Assembly (NCBI GenBank): GCA_035527455.1
Contig: DATLAN010000355.1
Span: 1 to 10,711 of the forward strand
Direction: 5' to 3'
DNA: 10,711 nt
Source of the DNA: DATLAN01 sp035527455
Lineage (GTDB): Bacteria > Planctomycetota > Planctomycetia > Pirellulales > Thermoguttaceae
Positions 5,381-10,711 of the stretch are shown in pieces. The translations under genes and the position numbers were made by a program. The notes under the pieces are model-generated. The model did not search any database and was not told where the DNA came from. It saw nothing but the letters and a program-made list of their open reading frames with translations. How positions within the stretch are numbered: position 1 is the first letter of the stretch; the number at the start of each line of letters is the position of its first letter.

Positions 5381-6733
5381 ATGCCGAAAGATACCGACAT
5401 CCGCCTGGTCGCTCTGACCGCCGAAACCGAGAACTTCGCCTACCGCTCGCCCATGAAGTTCGGCGGCCGCGTCGTGACCGACGTCGTCTTGCTCCACGTC
5501 ACCGCCGAAGTCAAAACCCGCGACGGTCGCCGTGGCTCTGGCTTCGGATCGATGCCCCTGGGCAACGTCTGGGCGTGGCCCTCCGGGCAGCTTTCCGGCG
5601 AATCGACGCTGGCGGCCATGATCGAGCTGGGCCAACGCGTCGTCCGCGATGCCAACGACTACCCCGAGTTCGGCCACCCGCTCGAAATCACCCACGACCT
5701 GGCCCGAGGCTACCAGTCGGCGGCCGACGCGATCACCAACGCCGCGGGCCTGGCCGAGCCGATGCCCCGGCTGGCCCAACTCGTCGCGGCCAGTCCCGTC
5801 GAAGCCGCCGTCCACGACGCGTATGGGAAGACTCTGGGCCAAAACTCGTACAACCTGCTGAGCGCCGAGTTCGCCAATCGGGACCTGGCCGCCTACCTGG
5901 GCGACGATTTCGCCGGCGAGTACCTCGACCGTTACACCTCCCGCGACCCGAAGCCGTCGATGCCGCTGTATCACCTGGTCGGGGCGCTCGATCCGCTGAC
6001 CGACGCCGACCTCGAGACCCGACTGGACGACGGCCTGCCGGAAACCCTGCCCGAGTGGATCGCCGCCGACGGATTGACCCACCTGAAGATCAAGCTCAAC
6101 GGCGACGACCTGGTATGGGACGTCGATCGGGTCGTGGCGATCGAGCGGGTGGCGGCCGAGGCCCAGGCCGCCCGCGGCTGCGCGTCCTGGTGCTATTCGG
6201 CCGATTTCAACGAGAAGTGCGCCAATGTCGACTACGTGCTCGACTTCCTCGCCCGGGTCGGCGAGCGATCGCCCGAGGCGCTTAAGCGGCTGCAGTACAT
6301 CGAGCAGCCCACGCACCGCGATCTGAAGGCCAATCCCGAGAACCGCATGCACCGGGCGGCCCGGATCAAGCCCGTGGTGATCGACGAGTCGCTGGTCGAT
6401 TTCGAGAGCCTCCTGCTCAGCCGCGAGCTGGGTTACTCGGGCGTGGCGCTGAAGGCGTGCAAGGGTCACGGCGAGGCCCTGATGATGGGCGCCGCGGCGC
6501 AGAAGTACGGCATGTTCCTGTGCGTGCAGGACCTGACCTGTCCGGGCGCGTCGTTCCTGCACTCGGCCAGTCTCTCGGCCCGCATTCCGACGGTCGCGGC
6601 GATCGAGGGCAACGCCCGCCAATACTGCCCGGCCGCCAACGCCCCCTTCACCGACCGCTTCCCCAGCATGTTCGAGATCACCAACGGCACGCTGGGCACC
6701 TCCGCGCTGGACGGTCCGGGGCTAGGCTTTTAG
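5381..6733 (+). CDS. Enolase-superfamily enzyme, mandelate racemase/muconate lactonizing type
   Basis: A 450-residue cytoplasmic protein. Members abstract a proton alpha to a carboxylate using Mg2+ held by three acidic residues at the ends of barrel strands. The barrel pattern is visible: K236-x-K238 (LKIKLNG) as catalytic base region, then metal ligands D275 (YSADFNE), E308 (YIEQPT) and D335 (VIDES), and K358/K361 (ALKACKGHG) on the opposite face. Lysines on both faces point to the muconate-lactonizing/dipeptide-epimerase subgroup rather than to true mandelate racemase, which uses His/Asp. The N-terminal alpha+beta capping domain (about 1-150) reads VALTAETENFAYRSPMKFGG, then GFGSMPLGNVWAWPS. 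The chain is about 70-90 residues longer than typical family members, with extra sequence around 165-230. Substrate cannot be read from sequence. It has its own promoter and sits between a terminator and a convergent gene, so it is probably monocistronic. Confidence 0.9.
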   Translation: MPKDTDIRLVALTAETENFAYRSPMKFGGRVVTDVVLLHVTAEVKTRDGRRGSGFGSMPLGNVWAWPSGQLSGESTLAAMIELGQRVVRDANDYPEFGHPLEITHDLARGYQSAADAITNAAGLAEPMPRLAQLVAASPVEAAVHDAYGKTLGQNSYNLLSAEFANRDLAAYLGDDFAGEYLDRYTSRDPKPSMPLYHLVGALDPLTDADLETRLDDGLPETLPEWIAADGLTHLKIKLNGDDLVWDVDRVVAIERVAAEAQAARGCASWCYSADFNEKCANVDYVLDFLARVGERSPEALKRLQYIEQPTHRDLKANPENRMHRAARIKPVVIDESLVDFESLLLSRELGYSGVALKACKGHGEALMMGAAAQKYGMFLCVQDLTCPGASFLHSASLSARIPTVAAIEGNARQYCPAANAPFTDRFPSMFEITNGTLGTSALDGPGLGF

Positions 6734-6737
6734 CCCG

Positions 6738-6821
6738 CTGCTTGCCGGAAACCGTTCGGGAATTGAAAACCCGCAAGCAGTGCCGTCCTCGCGAGGTTGG
6801 CGACATCTTCCGTGGCAAGCA
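6738..6821. repeat. Inverted/direct copies of an 8-mer after the enolase-superfamily gene
   Basis: CTGCTTGC (6738-6745) is the reverse complement of GCAAGCAG at 6773-6780, and GCAAGCAG recurs at 6814-6821. They lie in the convergent gap 6734-6886. The first pair can form a stem with a 27-base loop; there is no T-tract. A smaller stem, GGGCTA (6719-6724) with TAGCCC (6731-6736), spans the stop codon. Confidence 0.4.
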
Positions 6822-6886
6822 GCGGCGCACCAAACCGAAAACTCGCCGCCAAGCACCGGCCGCCGGCGGTGCAACGCAGTCCTTGT

Positions 6887-8128
6887 TCATTGTTCAAGCT
6901 CTGACCTCAACGCATTCTTCGTCGAATTGATTTCCTTACACACGGTTCCACCTTCGGCCTCGATCATCCGGATCTGGAGAGTGTTCGCATCGGCCTTCAA
7001 TAACATCACCGTTGCGAGGTTCGAATCGGGGCCGCCTCCGATCATTTGTGGATAGGGCGGCGTCATCTCCCATTCACCGCGGTTCTCGGTATATTTCGGA
7101 TCGTGAGTTACTTTCAGAGTTTTGCCTTGTTCCAAGACTTTGTACGTGTGATCGTGCCCGGACAAAGCCAGGTCGATGTTCGCATGGGACAGGATCGGTT
7201 CCCACATCCGGCGCGACGGCTCGGAATTCCAGATATTGTCGTTATAGAGCGGAAGGTGGCTGAGCATGACGCGCCAAGGGGCGTTCTTGTGGTCGTTCTT
7301 CTTCAGAAGCGTCTCGAGCCATTCGGCCTGACGCTTGCGGTAGGGCTGCATTACATCGAACATCTTCTCGAAATCCTCGCCGCAGTCCATTGCCAAAAAC
7401 CAGACGGGGCCGGCATGGAGAGTGAAAGAATACTGCTGTTCTCCGACGGGAGCAGCAGGGCTCAGGTTCGGCAGATCGAAAAGATATCCCAGACGGTCGG
7501 CGAACGGCCCGCGGCATTCGTGATTGCCGCGCACGAACAGCATGGGTTTTTCCCCGGCATCGAGCCATTGGATGTAATGGTTCAGGACCTCGATAGCCCG
7601 GTCCGCGTTTTGCGGGTTCTGCCAGCAATCTCCCATGAGGACACTGAAATCATAATCCTCCGGTTTGCAGTGTTTCATAATCGCTTCGAGTGTCGGGAAC
7701 TTCTCGTGAATATCATTGAAGAAGGCCGCTTTGATGGTTTGGGCTTTGGGGTCGAACGTAAGGAAATGATAGGTCTTCGTGGAATGGGCCGCATCCTTCT
7801 GCCGATAGTGGACAAGATACTCATATTCGGAACCGGGTTTCAAATGGTCGAGTTTCGTCTTCCAGACGGTCCACGATGTATCGGGAATAGGTGTCGGTGT
7901 GGCCGTGTAAACTCGTTTGTCGGTTGCGCCGATTTCTTTCAACTCGACTTGTGCCGCACTGATACTCCTGGCTGCGAAGCAGACGGTCATGCCTTTCACG
8001 CTCGGACTTTGCAGGTAAGGCCCGACGGGTTCCGGTAATTCCGATTCCGGCGGCGCAGCGAGGATTACGGCTCCAAGACACAGGACGATGCCGACTGCGA
8101 ATAACCCTATGCGCGAGTTCTTTCTCAT
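6887..8128 (-). CDS. Exported metallophosphoesterase with N-terminal fibronectin-like domain
   Basis: A 413-residue protein. Residues 1-25 are a Sec signal peptide: MRKNSR, hydrophobic core LFAVGIVLCLGAVILA, cleavage after A24 or A25. Residues about 35-125 resemble the fibronectin-III-like domain that precedes purple-acid-phosphatase-type catalytic domains (YLQSPSVKGMTVCF, then LKPGSEYEYLVHY). The dinuclear-metal motifs are all present: D139-x-H141 (FNDIH), G166-D167 with N171, G201-N202-H203-E204, H291 (LSHLPLY) and G324-H325-D326-H327. It should hydrolyse phosphomonoesters or diesters outside the cytoplasm; the substrate is unknown. The start at 8128 is chosen for AAGGAGG at 8137-8143; the 65 upstream in-frame codons lack this and would bury the signal peptide. 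GC content is visibly lower than in the flanking genes (some lines about 43-48% versus about 80% in parts of the gene before), suggesting acquisition by transfer. Confidence 0.92.
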   Translation of the reverse strand: MRKNSRIGLFAVGIVLCLGAVILAAPPESELPEPVGPYLQSPSVKGMTVCFAARSISAAQVELKEIGATDKRVYTATPTPIPDTSWTVWKTKLDHLKPGSEYEYLVHYRQKDAAHSTKTYHFLTFDPKAQTIKAAFFNDIHEKFPTLEAIMKHCKPEDYDFSVLMGDCWQNPQNADRAIEVLNHYIQWLDAGEKPMLFVRGNHECRGPFADRLGYLFDLPNLSPAAPVGEQQYSFTLHAGPVWFLAMDCGEDFEKMFDVMQPYRKRQAEWLETLLKKNDHKNAPWRVMLSHLPLYNDNIWNSEPSRRMWEPILSHANIDLALSGHDHTYKVLEQGKTLKVTHDPKYTENRGEWEMTPPYPQMIGGGPDSNLATVMLLKADANTLQIRMIEAEGGTVCKEINSTKNALRSELEQ

Positions 8129-8136
8129 TGCTTTGG

Positions 8137-8143
8137 CCTCCTT
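8137..8143 (-). promoter_or_regulatory. Ribosome binding site deciding the metallophosphoesterase start
   Basis: On the minus strand AAGGAGG, a full Shine-Dalgarno match, stands 8 bases before ATG (8128-8126), directly ahead of a signal peptide. Confidence 0.85.
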
Positions 8144-8216
8144 ATTGCAGAACGGCGAGCATGGCCTCATTCCGGCTTCTTCATCGTTATCGAGTTCGAG
8201 GAAAAGTTGCCGGCGC

Positions 8217-8230
8217 GAGGCGCTCGCCTC
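8217..8230. repeat. GC-rich inverted repeat in the metallophosphoesterase leader
   Basis: GAGGCG (8217-8222) and CGCCTC (8225-8230) are perfect arms around CT. It lies inside the leader predicted from the minus-strand promoter at 8252-8280, so the mRNA could carry a hairpin about 75 bases ahead of the ribosome site. Confidence 0.35.
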
Positions 8231-8251
8231 CGGGGCTTCGGAACGAGGCTC

Positions 8252-8280
8252 ATTATAGCCGGTGGAGTCGCCACAGTACA
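8252..8280 (-). promoter_or_regulatory. Promoter candidate of the metallophosphoesterase gene
   Basis: On the minus strand a perfect TATAAT (8257-8252) is preceded, after a 17-base spacer, by TGTACT (8280-8275; 3 of 6 to TTGACA). The spacer holds a short symmetric motif, GTGG-CGACT-CCAC. The predicted start near 8245 gives a leader of about 117 bases. Confidence 0.5.
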
Positions 8281-8296
8281 GACCGCGGCTCTCGAG

Positions 8297-8326
8297 CTGG
8301 CATTTCGAGTTCGCGGATGGCATAAT
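8297..8326 (+). promoter_or_regulatory. Promoter candidate placing +1 on the hydrolase start codon
   Basis: CTGGCA (8297-8302; 4 of 6), an 18-base spacer ending in TGG, and CATAAT (8321-8326; 5 of 6, with the extended TGn). The expected start of transcription, 6-7 bases after the -10, coincides with the A of ATG at 8333. Confidence 0.45.
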
Positions 8327-8332
8327 GGTGCA

Positions 8333-10204
8333 ATGTCGAACACCGTTGGCATCATGGTTGGATCAACACTATGGACCGGCGCCGTAGTCGCTCTTTCCCT
8401 CGGTACCCTTCCTTGCCACCCGGCCGCAGCAGAAACTCTCCCACCGCTCGACGGCAGACGTTCGCCGCAGAACCTCGATGAACTCTGGGCCGATTACGAT
8501 CCCGGGAAAGAGCCGCTCGATGTTCAAATCGTGCGCGAGTGGCACGAGGAAGGCACGACGCTCCGGGTGGTGCGTTACAACATCGGAACATTCCGAGGGC
8601 AGGTTTCGAAGATGGCCGCATTCTACGCCTTCCCCGAAGAAGCCCGTACCAAAAAACTGCCGGCCTTGATTCACCTCCACGGCGGTGGGCAACGCGCGTC
8701 GCTCGACAATGTCCGTTACGCCGCCGACAACGGCTACGTGGGGACGTCGATCAACTGGGGGGCCATGCCGATGGATGGCGCGCCCGAGGGAGAAGCCAAC
8801 ACCGACTGGGGTGCCGTCGACGCCACGCAACAGGGCCACAACGGCCACTATGCAAAGATGACGCCGGATGACCTCACGCTCGACCCGGTCGAATCGCCGC
8901 GGAACAACAACTGGTTCCTGCTGATTCTGGCAGCGCGTCGCGGCCTGACGTTTCTCGAGCAACAGCCGGAAGTGGACGCCTCGCGACTGGGCGTCCTCGG
9001 CCACTCGATGGGTGGCAAGCTGACGGTCGATCTCACCGGCATCGACCGACGAATCAAGGCGGCAGCGCCCTCGTGCGGCGGCGCCGGCACCGTTGCGGGA
9101 GCACCGAGTGGAATGCCGGGCTTCGTGCGCAAGGACACCTCCGAGTGGTTCAACCAGACGATCGCGGACAACCCTTATATCGAGCGGATCACGGCCCCGA
9201 TTCTCTTCTGCAGTCCTACGAACGACTTCAACGGTCCGCTGGACAACATGTACTACAATTCGCGAAACCTGCCTCGGGAGCAGGTGCGCTATTCCATCAG
9301 CCCGCATCTGAATCACCGCCATCTGCCGGAGTTCGCCATCACCCGCATGCTCTGGTTCGAGCAACATCTGAAAGGGACCTTCCAATTCCCGACAACGCCG
9401 TCGATCGAGGTGAACCTGTCGGCCGACGGCGGAATCCCGGAAGTCGTCGTCAAGCCGGACACGTCGAAGAAGATTGAATGCGTCGACGTCTATTACTCGG
9501 TCGATCCGCACGTCCTGACGCGTTTCTGGCGTGATGCGAAGGCGGAGCGGATCGGAAGCCAACCGATTTGGCACGGAACTTGTCCCGACGTCGGGCCGGG
9601 ACAACCGCTCTTTGTTTTCGCCGGCGTCACCTACGCGCTCGATCATCCGGTGACGACCGTTCGGCAGCGCAAGCCTTACGGAGGCGACTTCGCCATCAGT
9701 TCGGAAATGCTGCGGTTTTCCGCCCGGGATCTGAAAGAAGCCGGCGTCAGGGCAACCTCGGAACGTCCGTTGTCGATCGATGATTTCCAGCGCGGTTGGC
9801 ACGATTGGTATCAGATCAACTGGGGACATCCTCCGCTTTGGCAGGCGTGGACCCGCAAGCTGAAAGACCCGCTCTGGCGAGGACGGGACGGGGCGAAACT
9901 GGCGGTCGATGTGAGGTCAACGGACGACAACACCCTCGCCATCGGAGTGAAGGTCAACGATTGGGGGGCGTTCGGTCCGGGCGTTGGCGGCGAATTCCTC
10001 GTCCAGCGGCAACTCGACGGCTCCCCGGACTGGCAGACGGTGACGGTATCGTCGGGCGATTTTCTGCCCTCGGAGAATAACCGTGACAAACAGTTGCCGT
10101 TGACCTGGGACCGAGTGACCGAACTGTATCTCGGCGCGGGCGGCGACCGCTACTGGAAAGGAGAGCGCGAATTCAGAAACTTGCGATGGGTTATCGAACC
10201 ATGA
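8333..10204 (+). CDS. Exported alpha/beta hydrolase (dienelactone hydrolase/acetyl-esterase-like) with C-terminal beta-rich domain
   Basis: A 623-residue protein. Residues 1-33 act as a signal peptide (hydrophobic STLWTGAVVALSLGTL, then HPAAA before ETLPP), although its N-terminus lacks the usual basic residues. The alpha/beta-hydrolase core spans about 75-345: HLHGGGQ (114-120) supplies the oxyanion-hole region, G213-H-S215-M-G217 is the nucleophile elbow, D288 (SPTNDFNGP) is the likely acid and H318 (HLNHRH) the likely catalytic His, so the triad looks complete. The fold and AAAPSCGG after the elbow resemble bacterial dienelactone-hydrolase/acetylxylan-esterase relatives. Residues about 350-623 are rich in beta strands, ending TELYLGAGGD...FRNLRWV, like a carbohydrate-binding jelly roll (inference). 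It probably removes esters from polysaccharides or similar polymers outside the cytoplasm. ATG 8333 is preferred over 8354, and over the open frame back to 8207, because the signal peptide begins here; no Shine-Dalgarno precedes it. Confidence 0.85.
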   Translation: MSNTVGIMVGSTLWTGAVVALSLGTLPCHPAAAETLPPLDGRRSPQNLDELWADYDPGKEPLDVQIVREWHEEGTTLRVVRYNIGTFRGQVSKMAAFYAFPEEARTKKLPALIHLHGGGQRASLDNVRYAADNGYVGTSINWGAMPMDGAPEGEANTDWGAVDATQQGHNGHYAKMTPDDLTLDPVESPRNNNWFLLILAARRGLTFLEQQPEVDASRLGVLGHSMGGKLTVDLTGIDRRIKAAAPSCGGAGTVAGAPSGMPGFVRKDTSEWFNQTIADNPYIERITAPILFCSPTNDFNGPLDNMYYNSRNLPREQVRYSISPHLNHRHLPEFAITRMLWFEQHLKGTFQFPTTPSIEVNLSADGGIPEVVVKPDTSKKIECVDVYYSVDPHVLTRFWRDAKAERIGSQPIWHGTCPDVGPGQPLFVFAGVTYALDHPVTTVRQRKPYGGDFAISSEMLRFSARDLKEAGVRATSERPLSIDDFQRGWHDWYQINWGHPPLWQAWTRKLKDPLWRGRDGAKLAVDVRSTDDNTLAIGVKVNDWGAFGPGVGGEFLVQRQLDGSPDWQTVTVSSGDFLPSENNRDKQLPLTWDRVTELYLGAGGDRYWKGEREFRNLRWVIEP

Positions 10205-10440
10205 CACGTCGTCCCTCGCCATTCGCGACGCGCATGCGAGGCGGTCGCTCGGCACCATCGGGGAGACGACTCGGGCGTGGTGCTTTATGCCGACGATCCG
10301 TCCCGGGCATCGCCCGGCCTGGAAGAAGCCCGATTCGCCACTTTTTTCCCGGTTGGAGCGTCGAACGACAACAATAGGCATCTGCCATGTCCGCGTGATT
10401 TGGCGAAAGGCATTCTCCTGCAACGGGTTGCGCCAACAGG

Positions 10441-10603
10441 GCCGAGTGCAACGAAGTGGCTCGGCGCGATTGTTTCCCGCCCCACGCCTACGTGGTTGCG
10501 GACGGCCGCCGGTCGTGTTGGTGCGCAAGTCGTTCTCTGCACAGAACTTGCATCGCTCGAAGGCCCATTGACAAACCGGCGTCGATCGGTTCGATTGGGC
10601 CTT
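10441..10603 (+). ncRNA. Possible structured RNA made of consecutive hairpins
   Basis: Stems visible on the plus strand: GCCGAG/CTCGGC (10441-10446 with 10460-10465); CCACG/CGTGG around CCTA (10482-10495); GCAA then GTTCT pairing with AGAAC then TTGC (10525-10551, with a GTC bulge); and the terminator-like stem at 10560-10603. It matches none of RNase P RNA, tmRNA, SRP RNA or 6S RNA as far as I can recognise. GC-rich DNA gives short stems by chance, so this is a candidate only. Confidence 0.25.
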
Positions 10604-10607
10604 TGTT
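10560..10607 (+). terminator. Intrinsic-terminator-like hairpin
   Basis: AAGGCCCA (10560-10567) pairs with TGGGCCTT (10596-10603). An upper stem AACCG (10574-10578) pairs with CGGTT (10587-10591) beyond an internal loop, and TTTGTTT follows the base. It could end the hydrolase transcript or a small RNA. On the minus strand the T-tract is weaker, so the plus strand is favoured. Confidence 0.55.
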
Positions 10608-10711
10608 TCCTCGACGCAAGACGTTACACCAAAGCACCTTACGGCATTGTTTTCCACTTTTTCGAGATTTCGCTTTTCCAAAGAAAACAATTCGAACACC
10701 TCCTCGCCGCC

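Larger units (their letters stand above)
10205..10711. other. Right-end region without a supportable gene
   Basis: A 507-base stretch after the hydrolase stop. It holds a series of hairpins (10303-10317, 10441-10465, 10482-10495, 10525-10551, 10560-10603), then an AT-richer end from 10604. One plus frame (in phase with the hydrolase, directly after its stop) and one minus frame are both open to the window edge. Neither shows a recognisable domain; the plus frame has no ATG, only GTG/TTG starts. Confidence 0.5.

Noticed and set aside
5366..6622. 418-codon minus-strand frame opposite the enolase-superfamily gene
   Set aside because: Shadow of the plus-strand gene, which has the metal ligands, lysines and ribosome site.
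8129..8323. 65-codon N-terminal extension of the metallophosphoesterase
   Set aside because: It would cross the promoter region, lacks a ribosome site and would bury the signal peptide that begins at 8128.
8207..8332. Upstream extension of the hydrolase frame
   Set aside because: It runs through the divergent promoter region and precedes the signal peptide; no ribosome site supports it.
8369..9829. 486-codon minus-strand frame opposite the hydrolase
   Set aside because: Shadow of the plus-strand hydrolase with GHSMG elbow and signal peptide.
9917..10699. 260-codon minus-strand frame overlapping the hydrolase C-terminus
   Set aside because: It would overlap the hydrolase by almost 290 bases and cross several hairpins; no domain is recognisable. 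Only its right-most part, near the window edge, is kept as an open question.

Overview
This is GC-rich DNA, most likely from a member of the Planctomycetota. The organism call is inference: it rests on the gene style (a J-like/GrpE/Hsp70 operon ending in a zinc-ribbon protein, a DUF5989 membrane peptide, exported hydrolases, a solitary NarL-type regulator), on GC-ending codons and on mixed gene orientation. No rRNA, tRNA, CRISPR array, transposase or phage gene was found.

Layout. (1) Positions 1-3597, plus strand, hold a tightly packed chaperone operon: the C-terminal end of an unknown acidic/Pro-Gly-rich protein, a 97-residue J-like protein whose HPD motif is altered, a GrpE-type exchange factor, an HscC/DnaK-like Hsp70 and a small zinc-ribbon/helical-repeat protein. 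Two of the junctions are 4-base start/stop overlaps. Together these supply an Hsp70, its J-type partner and its nucleotide exchange factor, so the operon reads as a self-contained chaperone machine that differs from the housekeeping DnaK system. (2) A hairpin separates it from a convergent small DUF5989 membrane protein (3697-3915, minus). (3) A 645-base divergent region carries an 8-bp-arm palindrome, mutually complementary C/G/C tracts and two weak promoter candidates. It leads into a solitary NarL/FixJ response regulator (4561-5199), which ends at a very strong intrinsic terminator. (4) An enolase-superfamily enzyme (5381-6733, plus) has its own promoter and an inverted repeat lying on the predicted start of transcription. 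(5) A convergent exported metallophosphoesterase (6887-8128, minus) has clearly lower GC than its neighbours. (6) Divergent from it lies an exported alpha/beta hydrolase with a C-terminal beta-rich module (8333-10204, plus). It is probably read from a leaderless mRNA. (7) The last 507 bases hold no gene I can support. They hold several hairpins, the last followed by a T-rich stretch, which could be a structured RNA.

Regions 4-6 look like separate catabolic or scavenging transcription units (racemase/epimerase-type enzyme, secreted phosphoesterase, secreted esterase) rather than one pathway. The item most worth following is the chaperone operon with its non-canonical J protein and uncharacterised coupled partners.
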